A stretch of 64,000 nt of DNA, from contig OY769938.1 in NCBI GenBank assembly GCA_963669295.1, positions 4,340,001-4,404,000 of the forward strand, read 5' to 3'. Positions 1-8,518 of the stretch are shown here, in pieces (the first letter of the stretch is position 1; each line of letters opens with the position of its first letter). This DNA comes from G963669295 sp963669295. Lineage in GTDB: Bacteria; Bacteroidota; Bacteroidia; Flavobacteriales_D; CALLUQ01. A model generated the notes under the pieces. That model had not been told where the DNA came from and searched no databases. It was given only the letters and a program-made list of their open reading frames with translations. A program made the translations under genes and the position numbers.

Positions 1-3000
1 TTGAAGAACAGCATCAAGTCGCGTGAACTTGACTTAAACTCAGCTAAGAAAAGCCAAAAGGAGGCCATCCAGGTAGAAATTGATGAATTGAAAAACCAAT
101 TGGCTGACTTACAAAGCGATTTAAATAATAAGGTTGCTAAACACAAACAAAAGCAAATAGAAGCCAATGAGTTGAACTCACAATCGGAGCTTTTAGCTTC
201 GTTGATGAACAACAATGGCGATGTAGCTGCGCTCGACGATACGCAAAAACAAAACCTGGGTGCTCAAATTGAAACGGTAGAGGAAGTAAGTAACGCCATT
301 GATATTGATGAAGAAGCTCTGGCAGCAGCGTCAAACAATGTTGATAACAGCTCGGGAAATAATGACGTAGCCACCAGCAGTACAGACAATACAACTGATA
401 ACTCAACAGAGAACAGTACTGATAACTCGACGGAGAATAGCACAGAAAACTCCACCGAAAGTACTACCGATAACACTACAAATGCTACTATTAGCGAAGT
501 AACTGATGATGGAGAAGTGGTCATCGGCAATGAAACGCTGGAAAATGTAGTGGATTACAGTGGCTACAATACCTTGATGAATGACATCAATGCCATTGAA
601 GATGAAAAAGACCGGGAAGCTAGAAAAGCAGAACTGAACAAGCAATGGGTAGACGCCATTGACAGTGATTTGGAAGAATTGCGTAATATGGAAGCTACTG
701 CTGGAAGCTTAGAGGATAAGGTTAACTTCTCTTCTGCGATCAACGACCTGGAAGCAATAAAAACAGCGAAGGAATCATCCATTACCGCCAGCGAAGACTT
801 TTTGGCCACTGTAGACAACAGCACTGATGTAGCTACTAATAGCACCGACAATACGACTGACAACACTACGGATAATACTACCGATAACAGTACCGACAAT
901 ACAAACACAACTGATAACACTGCTGACAACACCTTCACCGCCAGTACAGTAAATGAAGATGGAGCAGTAGAACTGGGCAACAACGAAGTATTAACAGATG
1001 CGGTAGACTACAGCGGCTACAACACCTTGATCAGTGACATCAACGACATCGACAATGAAGTAGACCGCGAGAAGCGGAAGGCGGAACTGAACAAGCAATG
1101 GGTAGATGCCATCGACAGTGATTTGGAAGACTTACGCACCGCTGAAGCCAATGCTACCGAAGAAGACAAAGCCAACTACACCGCAGCGATCAACGACCTG
1201 GAAGCGATAAAAAGTGCTAAAGAAGCATCCATTACCGCCAGCGAAGACTTTTTGGCCACTGCAGACAACAGCACCGATGTAGCTACCAATAGCACCGACA
1301 ATACGACTGACAACACTACGGATAATACTACCGATAACAGTACCGACAATACAAACACGACTGATAACACTGCTGACAACACCTTCACCGCCAGTACATT
1401 AAATGAAGATGGAGCAATAGAACTGGGCAACAACGAAGTATTAACAGATGCAGTAGACTACAGCGGGTACAACACCTTGATCAGCGACATCAACGACATC
1501 GACAATGAAGTAGACCGCGAGAAGCGGAAGGCGGAACTGAACAAGCAATGGGTAGATGCCATCGACAGTGATTTGGAAGACTTACGCACTGCCGAAGCCA
1601 ATGCTACCGAAGAAGACAAGGCCAACTACACCGCAGCGATCAACGACCTGGAAGCGATAAAAACTGCTAAAGAAGCATCCATTACCGCCAGCGAAGACTT
1701 TTTGGCCACTGCAGACAACAGCACTGATGTAGCTACCAATAGCACCGACAATACTACAGACAATACGACTGACAACACAACTGATAATACTACCGACAAT
1801 ACAAACACAACAGATAACACTGCTGACAACACCTTCACCGCCAGCACAGTAAACGAAGATGGAGCAATAGAACTGGGCAACAACGAAGTATTAACAGATG
1901 CAGTAGACTACAGTGGGTACAACACCTTGATTAGCGACATCAACGACATCGACAATGAAGTAGATCGCGAGAAGCGGAAGGCAGAACTGAACAAACAATG
2001 GGTAGATGCCATCGACAATGATTTGGAAGACTTACGCACCGCTGAAGCCAATGCTACCGAAGAAGACAAAGCCAACTACACCGCAGCGATCAACGACCTG
2101 GAAGCGATAAAAACAGCGAAGGAATCATCCATTACCGCCAGCGAAGACTTTTTGGCCACTGCAGACAACAGCACTGATGTAGCTACTAATAGCACCGACA
2201 ACACTACGGATAATACCACCGATAACAGTACCGACAATACAAACACAACAGATAACACTGCTGACAACACCTTCACCGCCAGCACAGTAAACGAAGATGG
2301 AGCAATAGAACTAGGCAACAACGAAGTATTAACAGATGCAGTAGACTACAGTGGGTACAACACCTTGATTAGCGACATCAACGACATCGACAATGAAGTA
2401 GACCGCGAGAAGCGAAAGGCGGAACTGAACAAACAATGGGTAGATGCCATCGACAGTGATTTGGAAGACTTACGTACCGCTGAAGCCAATGCTACCGAAG
2501 AAGACAAGGCCAACTACACCGCAGCGATCAACGACCTGGAAGCGATAAAAACAGCGAAGGAATCATCCATTACCGCCAGCGAAGACTTTTTGGCTACTAC
2601 AGACAACAGCACCGATGTAGCTACTAATAGCACCGACAACACTACTGACAATACCACTGATAACAGTACCGACAATACAAACACCACTGATAATACCTTC
2701 ACCACCAGTACAGTAAACGAAGATGGAGCAGTAGAACTGGGTAACAACGAAGTACTGGCAGATGCAGTAGACTACAGCGGCTACAACACCTTGATCAGCG
2801 ACATCAACGACATCGACAATGAAGTAGACCGCGAGAAGCGAAAGGCGGAACTGAACAAGCAATGGGTAGATGCCATCGACAGTGATTTGGAAGACTTACG
2901 CACCGCTGAAGCCAATGCTACCGAAGAAGACAAGGCCAACTACACCGCAGCGATCAACGACCTGGAAGCGATAAAAAGTGCTAAAGAAGCATCCATTACC

Positions 3001-5904
3001 GCCAGCGAAGACTTTTTGGCCACTGCAGACAACAGCACCGATGTAGCTACCAATAGCACCGAAAATACTACAGACAATACGACTGACAACACGACTGACA
3101 ACACGACTGACAACACTACAGATAACAGTACCGACAACACGAACACGAGCAATGGCAATAATGCAGGAGTAGTTAACCTGTCGTACACCAAAAAAGTAAC
3201 TTACAATTCGGCTGATGCAACAAAAGCATACGAAAAGGCTGACAACATCATTGCCAGCATCAACGATTTGGGGGAAGAAATTACAGTACTACAAGGCGAT
3301 GCCGATGCTTTACCTGAGGGCAAAGCAAAAGACAAGGCCAACAAGAAAATTGAAAAGGTAGCAGCAAAAAAGTTGAAGCAAGAGATTGCATTAGGAGAAG
3401 TGCTGGGCAGGTCGAATAAAGTGGAGTACGAGTCAAATAGTGCCTTGTTAGGTGGTATGAGTAATGGGGTAGTGGAAGAAAAAGACGGAGTGGAAGAAAG
3501 CGAAATCTTTGCAGAAACAAAGGCATACGAAACCGATGCCGAACAGTACTTTAACACGGCAAAAGAACAACGTGCAAAAGCTGCTCGCACCAATAATGCA
3601 GAAGAGAAAGATGCTTTATTAAGACAGGCACACCAAAATGAACAATTGGCTTTCGAGAATCAAAACAATGCTCGTCGCAACTACGAATACATGCAAAGTG
3701 AAAACTTTGTGGCCGACAATACCACTACCGATAATACGACTACAATAGCTGAAAATCTATCGGGCAATGAGCGACCATCTACTCGCGAATTTGCAAGGGC
3801 AGAAGGACTTAGAAGTGAGGCAATCGTATTGAATCAACGGGCTGCTGCATTAAGAGATAGTGCCCAAGCCGTACGAAAGAAAAAAGATCGTGAGGCCATT
3901 GAATTAGAGGCACAACAATTAGAGCAACGTGCTACTACCTTGCAAGAGGATGCCAACACTGCCGAAGACAATGCCGAACGTATGGTAATTGAAGAAGACA
4001 AAGCTTTAATTGCTGCTGAAGATGAAAAGGTAGACAATGCTATTGCTGAGGAGTATAATTTGAGTGAAGAGCAAATGAATGAGGTGAAGAACATACCGGA
4101 ATATCACTTTTATTTCGAACAAAAAGTAAAGGCCAAACAACTCAATAGTGAAGCAAAAGAGGCATACAGCGAAGCTGCTACTATTCGCAACGAAGGGAAT
4201 GCAGAATTGGGAAGAGTGCAACAAATGTTAGGCGAGATTGCAAGTGCTACTGATGAAGAAGAGAAGCAGCGCATTATGCAAGAAGCCAAGGTGTTGAACA
4301 TCAGCTCTGGCAACAAGTTAAAGATGGCCGATTCGCTCGAAAACATTGCTAACAACAAAGAACTGCAAGCGGAGGCATTGAACTTATCTGCAGACACCCA
4401 TCTCGATAAGCTAGAAGACGAGCCAAAAGCTAACCTTCAAGCCATGATGGAAGGAGCCAGTGATAATGTAACCGACAATACTACTAACAATAACACTATT
4501 GATAACACTACCGATAACACTACCGATAACACTACCGATAACACCAATGTTACTAACTATTCGGCTAATGTAAGGGTAGTACCACAGGTGTTGGAGGAAG
4601 ACATTTATGTGCGTGCCGAAACGCCTGTGTATACAGAAGAAAACCCAATTCCGGTAGATGTGAAGTTGCCCAGTGGTTTGATTTATAAAGTGCAGGTGGG
4701 AGCCTTCCGACGGCCAATACCACAAGATTTGTTTTCGGAATTTGCACCATTAAATGCCGAAAGCACTCCTATGGGCTTCACCCGGTATACTGCAGGGTTA
4801 TTTACTTCCTGGGGCTCGGCTAACAATGCTAAGAATGAAATTCGCCAAATGGGATACAGCGATGCATTTATTGTAGCCTTCTGTAATGGTGAACGTGTAT
4901 CAGTAAGCAGGGCCAGAAGTGGAGCATTGGATTGTGTGGCTGCAGGTATCATTGCTGCTAATGAAGGAAACAACAACAATACCAATAGTACCAATGATAG
5001 CAGTGTCGACAATACCACAAACAACACTACTGATAATAGCACCGACAATACAACCGATAACAGTACAGATAATACTGCTGATAATACAACGGACAACACT
5101 ACAGACAATACAACGGATAATAGCACAAACAATAGCAACAACGCAGCCGATTACTACAACGATGCCAATGCTGCCACAGCTACACAAGTAGAAACAGTAG
5201 ATGGATTGTTTTACACCGTACAGGTAGGAGTGTATTCCCGCCCGGTAGGTGCGGATAAGTTGTACAACATTCAGCCGCTCAATAGCGAGCAAACCGAAAG
5301 CGGCTATATTCGTTATACCACAGGCATGTACACCAGCATTGCAGAAGCATCAGCCCGTAAAGATGCTATTCGCGCCTTAGGCATTTCCGATGCTTTTGTT
5401 ACTGCTTATTACAATGGAGAACGAATTTCGATTACCCGTGCTCGCCAGTTGGAACAAGAACAAGGAAGTGCTGTATTTGCCAATACCAATGGAACGCGCA
5501 ACAATGGTGGCACAACTAACAATACTTCTGGCAATGCCACCAATAATACGACTGATAACAGCACTGACAATACGACTGATAATACCACAAGCAATACCAC
5601 TAATTCGAACAATACATCAGAAACGTCTGATGTGGGATTCAAGGTATTTCTAGGGGAATACGACAATGAAGTTCCGGTAGAAACGGCCGCTGCTTTCTTG
5701 CGCATGATTGAGAAAGGCATTGACCGTAAGAAACTGGAAAATGGAAACACCGTGTATACCTCGGGTAACTTTAGAGAGTTGATGTATGCCATTGAGTTGA
5801 AAGACCTCTTTATTGAAGCGGGAATGGAAGATCCTGAAGTAATTGCTGAGAAAGATGGTCAACGCATTACTGTAGAAGAGGCGTTGGAATTGCTTAATGA
5901 ATAA
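1..5904 (+). CDS. Giant repetitive protein with C-terminal SPOR-like domains, 5' end outside window
   Basis: The reading frame is open from the first base, so the N-terminus probably lies upstream; the initial TTG is unlikely to be the true start. At least 1967 residues are visible. Six near-identical helical units of about 140-150 residues (each with VDYSGYNTL) are joined by Asn/Asp/Thr/Ser-rich linkers built from DNTTDN and DNSTDN. A long charged, Ala/Glu-rich helical section follows (about residues 1060-1480). Then come two SPOR-like domains (about 1560-1640 and 1735-1815, starting YKVQVGAF and YTVQVGVY) and a more divergent third at the C-terminus (about 1878-1967). SPOR domains usually bind denuded peptidoglycan, so a periplasmic or envelope structural role is inferred. 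Giant Bacteroidota proteins of this type often carry beta-propeller repeats at the N-terminus, which cannot be seen here. clpS follows 20 bp later. Confidence 0.85.
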   Translation: MKNSIKSRELDLNSAKKSQKEAIQVEIDELKNQLADLQSDLNNKVAKHKQKQIEANELNSQSELLASLMNNNGDVAALDDTQKQNLGAQIETVEEVSNAIDIDEEALAAASNNVDNSSGNNDVATSSTDNTTDNSTENSTDNSTENSTENSTESTTDNTTNATISEVTDDGEVVIGNETLENVVDYSGYNTLMNDINAIEDEKDREARKAELNKQWVDAIDSDLEELRNMEATAGSLEDKVNFSSAINDLEAIKTAKESSITASEDFLATVDNSTDVATNSTDNTTDNTTDNTTDNSTDNTNTTDNTADNTFTASTVNEDGAVELGNNEVLTDAVDYSGYNTLISDINDIDNEVDREKRKAELNKQWVDAIDSDLEDLRTAEANATEEDKANYTAAINDLEAIKSAKEASITASEDFLATADNSTDVATNSTDNTTDNTTDNTTDNSTDNTNTTDNTADNTFTASTLNEDGAIELGNNEVLTDAVDYSGYNTLISDINDIDNEVDREKRKAELNKQWVDAIDSDLEDLRTAEANATEEDKANYTAAINDLEAIKTAKEASITASEDFLATADNSTDVATNSTDNTTDNTTDNTTDNTTDNTNTTDNTADNTFTASTVNEDGAIELGNNEVLTDAVDYSGYNTLISDINDIDNEVDREKRKAELNKQWVDAIDNDLEDLRTAEANATEEDKANYTAAINDLEAIKTAKESSITASEDFLATADNSTDVATNSTDNTTDNTTDNSTDNTNTTDNTADNTFTASTVNEDGAIELGNNEVLTDAVDYSGYNTLISDINDIDNEVDREKRKAELNKQWVDAIDSDLEDLRTAEANATEEDKANYTAAINDLEAIKTAKESSITASEDFLATTDNSTDVATNSTDNTTDNTTDNSTDNTNTTDNTFTTSTVNEDGAVELGNNEVLADAVDYSGYNTLISDINDIDNEVDREKRKAELNKQWVDAIDSDLEDLRTAEANATEEDKANYTAAINDLEAIKSAKEASITASEDFLATADNSTDVATNSTENTTDNTTDNTTDNTTDNTTDNSTDNTNTSNGNNAGVVNLSYTKKVTYNSADATKAYEKADNIIASINDLGEEITVLQGDADALPEGKAKDKANKKIEKVAAKKLKQEIALGEVLGRSNKVEYESNSALLGGMSNGVVEEKDGVEESEIFAETKAYETDAEQYFNTAKEQRAKAARTNNAEEKDALLRQAHQNEQLAFENQNNARRNYEYMQSENFVADNTTTDNTTTIAENLSGNERPSTREFARAEGLRSEAIVLNQRAAALRDSAQAVRKKKDREAIELEAQQLEQRATTLQEDANTAEDNAERMVIEEDKALIAAEDEKVDNAIAEEYNLSEEQMNEVKNIPEYHFYFEQKVKAKQLNSEAKEAYSEAATIRNEGNAELGRVQQMLGEIASATDEEEKQRIMQEAKVLNISSGNKLKMADSLENIANNKELQAEALNLSADTHLDKLEDEPKANLQAMMEGASDNVTDNTTNNNTIDNTTDNTTDNTTDNTNVTNYSANVRVVPQVLEEDIYVRAETPVYTEENPIPVDVKLPSGLIYKVQVGAFRRPIPQDLFSEFAPLNAESTPMGFTRYTAGLFTSWGSANNAKNEIRQMGYSDAFIVAFCNGERVSVSRARSGALDCVAAGIIAANEGNNNNTNSTNDSSVDNTTNNTTDNSTDNTTDNSTDNTADNTTDNTTDNTTDNSTNNSNNAADYYNDANAATATQVETVDGLFYTVQVGVYSRPVGADKLYNIQPLNSEQTESGYIRYTTGMYTSIAEASARKDAIRALGISDAFVTAYYNGERISITRARQLEQEQGSAVFANTNGTRNNGGTTNNTSGNATNNTTDNSTDNTTDNTTSNTTNSNNTSETSDVGFKVFLGEYDNEVPVETAAAFLRMIEKGIDRKKLENGNTVYTSGNFRELMYAIELKDLFIEAGMEDPEVIAEKDGQRITVEEALELLNE
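550..3141 (+). repeat. Six tandem 426-453 bp repeats inside the giant protein gene
   Basis: Repeat units measured at the VDYSGYNTL codons start at 550, 1003, 1453, 1903, 2341 and 2767, so spacings are 453, 450, 450, 438 and 426 bp. The length differences come from the number of DNTTDN-type linker codons. Units two to six are almost identical at the DNA level; the first is more diverged. This implies recent expansion by unequal recombination, with linker length changing by slippage. Confidence 0.95.
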
Positions 5905-5920
5905 TTAATTGGTAATTTTG
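5890..5920 (+). promoter_or_regulatory. Candidate promoter for clpS (TTG-N20-TAATTTTG)
   Basis: TTG at 5890-5892 and TAATTTTG at 5913-5920 are separated by 20 nt, fitting the Bacteroidota -33/-7 consensus. The clpS ATG lies only 4 nt after the -7 box, so the transcript would be leaderless or nearly so. The -33 box lies inside the last codons of the preceding gene. Confidence 0.5.
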
Positions 5921-5924
5921 CACC

Positions 5925-6209
5925 ATGTACGCAACAGATTTCGATACCGAAACGTTAACACTGAAAGAAGTTGAAAAGAAATCGGTCAAAGAACATGACC
6001 TGATCTTGTTCAATGATGATGTCAATACGTTTGACTTTGTGATAGACTCGTTGATTAAGGTGTGTGGGCATGAATTGATTCAGGCTGAGCAATGTACCTA
6101 CCTGGTGCATTTTTCGGGCAAGTGTGCTGTAAAGAGAGGAACTTTCAAGCAGTTAGAACCTTTATGCACAGCCTTACTGGAAAGAAGCCTGACCGCTGAA
6201 ATTCATTAA
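5925..6209 (+). CDS. clpS: ATP-dependent Clp protease adaptor ClpS
   Basis: 94 residues, normal for ClpS. ClpS binds the N-domain of a ClpA/ClpC-type unfoldase and delivers N-degron substrates to ClpP in the cytoplasm. The family core is visible: LILFNDDVNTFDFVIDSL (the NDD-x-x-T/F segment that forms part of the N-degron pocket), then a helix around VCGHELIQAEQCT and the strand LVHFSGKCAVKRG. The N-terminal 20 residues are acidic and flexible-looking, as expected. The M48 protease lipoprotein starts 3 bp after the stop, so the two are likely co-transcribed and form a small proteostasis unit. Family assignment is by motif recognition. Confidence 0.93.
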   Translation: MYATDFDTETLTLKEVEKKSVKEHDLILFNDDVNTFDFVIDSLIKVCGHELIQAEQCTYLVHFSGKCAVKRGTFKQLEPLCTALLERSLTAEIH

Positions 6210-6212
6210 GAG

Positions 6213-7016
6213 ATGATTAAAAAAGGTGTTATTGTATTGATGGCTGCAGCAATGCTAGCCGCCTGTTCGAGTGTTCCGGTAACCGGCCGAAAACAACTCA
6301 ATTTACTTCCTGAAAGTCAGATGATAGGCATGAGCCTTACCGCTTATTCCGATTTTCTTTCGCAAAACCCACCTATGCCTTCAAGCGATAATCAAACGCA
6401 GATGGTGCAGCGCATAGGCAATCGTATGGCCAAAGAGGTAGAAGCTTATTTGGCAGATCAAGGTGCCTCAAAGCGGGTAGAAGGGTTCCAATGGGAATTT
6501 AATTTAGTAGACGATCCTACGATTAATGCCTGGTGCATGCCTGGAGGTAAAGTGGTGGTGTATACCGGCATTATGAAGGTGGCTGAAGACGAAGAAGGAC
6601 TGGCTGTAATTATGGGCCATGAAATAGCACATGCCATTGCACGTCATGGCAATGAGCGTATGAGCCAGGGGTTGGCAGTAGCAGCCGGTGGCATTACATT
6701 GGCAGTAGCCATGAATGAAAAGCCCGGCTTTACTCGTGACCTGTTTTTACAATCATACGGACTGGCTTCTGGGCTAGGTGTTTTGGCTTTTTCACGCAAG
6801 CACGAATCGGAAGCAGATAAAATGGGATTAATCTTTATGGCCATGGCGGGGTATAACCCTGAGGCAGCGCCTAAATTTTGGGAGCGCATGAAAGCCATGA
6901 GTGGAGGAGGGGCACCCCCTGAATTCCTCAGCACACACCCCAGCCACGATACCAGGGTAGAAAACCTAACCAAGTGGATTCCCGAGGCTAAAAAGTATTA
7001 CAAGCCCAGCAATTAA
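6213..7016 (+). CDS. M48 family metalloprotease, lipoprotein
   Basis: 267 residues. The N-terminus is a lipoprotein signal with lipobox LAAC (Cys18), so the protein is probably anchored in the envelope. The zinc motif HEIAH (His136-Glu137-His140) is followed by the third-ligand motif KHESEADKMG (ExxxD), both typical of M48B peptidases related to LoiP/YcaL/BepA, which degrade or assist damaged outer-membrane proteins. The length fits the short lipoprotein members that lack TPR repeats. It lies 3 bp downstream of clpS. Its substrate cannot be read from sequence. Confidence 0.93.
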   Translation: MIKKGVIVLMAAAMLAACSSVPVTGRKQLNLLPESQMIGMSLTAYSDFLSQNPPMPSSDNQTQMVQRIGNRMAKEVEAYLADQGASKRVEGFQWEFNLVDDPTINAWCMPGGKVVVYTGIMKVAEDEEGLAVIMGHEIAHAIARHGNERMSQGLAVAAGGITLAVAMNEKPGFTRDLFLQSYGLASGLGVLAFSRKHESEADKMGLIFMAMAGYNPEAAPKFWERMKAMSGGGAPPEFLSTHPSHDTRVENLTKWIPEAKKYYKPSN

Positions 7017-7065
7017 TTCGTGCGTAAAAAAACAGCTGAAACATTTTCATTTTACACAATTGCAT

Positions 7066-7073
7066 TATATTTG
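7066..7073 (+). promoter_or_regulatory. Candidate -7 box for tRNA-Arg
   Basis: TATATTTG matches the Bacteroidota -7 consensus TAnnTTTG and ends 10 nt before the tRNA. No clear TTG is present about 19 nt upstream, so only the -7 element is supported. Confidence 0.45.
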
Positions 7074-7083
7074 CAACCCGATT

Positions 7084-7157
7084 GGCGCTGTAGCTTAACT
7101 GGATAGAGCACCTGACTACGGATCAGGAGGTTCGGGGTTCGAATCCCTGCAGCGTCA
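7084..7157 (+). tRNA. tRNA-Arg (anticodon ACG)
   Basis: A 74-nt cloverleaf. The acceptor stem is GGCGCTG paired with CAGCGTC (one G-T pair), followed by discriminator A. The anticodon stem CCTGA/TCAGG closes the loop CTACGGA, giving anticodon ACG at 7118-7120. The T-arm is CGGGG-TTCGAAT-CCCTG. CCA is not encoded. The 3' 16 nt plus the next base recur at 8502-8518, which makes this tRNA a likely integration target. Confidence 0.97.
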
Positions 7158-7158
7158 C
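7142..7158 (+). repeat. attL-like direct repeat: 3' end of tRNA-Arg
   Basis: AATCCCTGCAGCGTCAC covers the 3' half of the T-arm, the acceptor strand, the discriminator base and one more base. An exact 17-bp copy in the same orientation lies at 8502-8518. Duplication of a tRNA 3' end is the usual footprint of tyrosine-recombinase integration. Confidence 0.75.
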
Positions 7159-7160
7159 AA

Positions 7161-7196
7161 ACTAAAAAAGGAGAGCATTCGCTCTCCTTTTTTAGT
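7161..7196. terminator. Bidirectional rho-independent terminator after tRNA-Arg
   Basis: A perfect 16-bp stem, ACTAAAAAAGGAGAGC / GCTCTCCTTTTTTAGT, with loop ATTC. The A and T tracts make it functional in both directions. The inner stem GGAGAGC is shared with terminators near 11.2, 13.4 and 19.1 kb. Confidence 0.9.
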
Positions 7197-7600
7197 TTTC
7201 GAGGTTGTATCGGAAAGAACTGCTGTTCGAAATGCGAAACGTAGTGTAGCATTCGCGACTAGCATGTGTGCTTGCTAGTGAGAAAGGAGCAATCCGACTG
7301 TAAGGAGGTGCACAGGCGGGCAATCCCATCTTTCACACTTCTACAGGCTCAGAGTGACCACCAACGAGTACAAAGAACTACAAAAGTCAATTTTCACTGC
7401 AAAGCATAAAATGAAAAATCAGTAAAATTACTAGTTTGATTCCAAGCTTCATCCATGTATATTTATTTGCTGTCAGGCGTATAAATAATTGCTTTCTGAT
7501 TATACCCTAAACCTGTTCTCTCAGTAAAAAAATGCATCAGGAAATGGGTGGGTTTTCTCATAACGCATAACATATCTATTAACCCTAAAAACCGAAAACT
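7197..7600. other. 404-bp stretch without a gene inside the mini-island
   Basis: No credible coding sequence or RNA gene was found. It contains an inverted repeat ACTAGCA-N8-TGCTAGT at 7258-7279 and otherwise AT-rich sequence. It probably carries the promoter of the gene at 7601, but no clear TAnnTTTG box could be fixed. Confidence 0.5.
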
Positions 7601-8476
7601 ATGAAAATGTATTTTGAACCAATCCCTTCAGAACTAGAGAGTGGACTCAGTTATATTAAGGCGGCGGCCATTGGGTCGCCTACAGTAATCTATGGAATTG
7701 GTGTTACTCCCCAGGGGGCTGATAAGTTGGTAAAACTTTCGCAAACCTCTGGAGGAAGCTTTATGTGGAAAGTCGTTGAGGTACCTTCTGATTTAAGACC
7801 AAACAGCATGGATCAAATTGATTGTGCAGCAGATGGAACAGTAGTGATTATAGACCAATTCTATAGGCCATGGCAATACGTAAGCTCACTGCAATCATGG
7901 TATGAATATGGTTTTTATCCAGGGTCAAATCCCGGCTCGGTGAGCGTTGGTAGTGCCGGACTAATTTATGGGGTATTATCTTCCGATCAGATCTTTCGTT
8001 TATGTTCAATTAATGGTAGCACGATCGTTGAAGTTGGAGCAGCCAATCCAGAGGAATCGGGCTACCTGAGAAAAATAACAGTGGCAGAAGATGGTACGGT
8101 GCTGGCGTTAGGTGATCTTGATGGAGTCACCCCACTGTTTAGGTATGTGAACGACTTACCCGATGGGCAGAAGGTAATTAACGTAAACAACACCATTTTT
8201 CGAAGCATTTCAGCAGCTTCCGCATCGGCCATTTATGGCATTACGCATGATAATAAACTGATGCGTTTGTATTTGCTGGGGCATAGCGAACTAATTGAGC
8301 CATATGAATATGTAATTCAGGACGGAGTAATAACAGAACAACCACTCACAGCTAACTTTGGTGTGATTAACTGCGGCACTACAAATCAGATGATGCTGAT
8401 GGCAGATGCGGGCACCCTTGACGTTACGATTTACTGGTCTATTCCAGCTATTGAGGGAGTAAGTGAGGATGACTGA
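7601..8476 (+). CDS. Beta-propeller-like (tectonin-like) protein of unknown function
   Basis: 291 residues, no signal peptide and no membrane segment, so apparently cytoplasmic. The sequence is built from about five or six loosely repeated beta-rich units containing patterns such as AAAIGSPTVIYGIG, SVGSAGLIYGVLSSDQIFRL and ISAASASAIYGITHDNKLMRL, where a Ser/Ala-x-Gly-x-IYG-x core precedes a ligand-like loop and an RL strand. This resembles tectonin/lectin-like propeller repeats, but the match is by eye and the family name is tentative. It is the only gene between two copies of the tRNA-Arg 3' end and is therefore a candidate cargo gene. Its function is not known. The gene downstream is on the other strand. 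Confidence 0.7.
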   Translation: MKMYFEPIPSELESGLSYIKAAAIGSPTVIYGIGVTPQGADKLVKLSQTSGGSFMWKVVEVPSDLRPNSMDQIDCAADGTVVIIDQFYRPWQYVSSLQSWYEYGFYPGSNPGSVSVGSAGLIYGVLSSDQIFRLCSINGSTIVEVGAANPEESGYLRKITVAEDGTVLALGDLDGVTPLFRYVNDLPDGQKVINVNNTIFRSISAASASAIYGITHDNKLMRLYLLGHSELIEPYEYVIQDGVITEQPLTANFGVINCGTTNQMMLMADAGTLDVTIYWSIPAIEGVSEDD

Positions 8477-8501
8477 TTCTATGAAATACTACTATGTTAG
8501 T

Positions 8502-8518
8502 AATCCCTGCAGCGTCAC
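8502..8518 (+). repeat. attR-like direct repeat: second copy of tRNA-Arg 3' end
   Basis: Exact 17-bp copy of 7142-7158 with no upstream tRNA body. It supplies the TGA stop codon (complement of TCA at 8515-8517) of the methyltransferase gene on the minus strand. Confidence 0.75.

Larger units (their letters stand above)
7142..8518. mobile_element. Candidate 1.36-kb mini-island integrated at tRNA-Arg, no integrase
   Basis: The interval between the two 17-bp tRNA-end repeats holds a terminator, about 400 bp without a gene, and one complete coding sequence for a beta-propeller-like protein. No integrase, excisionase or transposase is present, so it is either a remnant of a larger island, a cassette mobilised in trans, or a gene captured between two att sites. 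The direct repeat is seen; the mobile-element interpretation is inferred. Confidence 0.55.

Noticed and set aside
137..5862. Many long minus-strand and alternative frames inside the giant repetitive gene
   Set aside because: They arise from repeated DNTTDN codons, recur with the 450-bp period and read as Val/Leu/Ser low-complexity sequence; the plus-strand frame has recognisable SPOR-like domains.
7052..7252. 66-codon minus-strand frame across the tRNA
   Set aside because: It is the antisense of tRNA-Arg and its terminator, a common false gene call (reads as AGIRTPNLLIRSQVLYPVKL).
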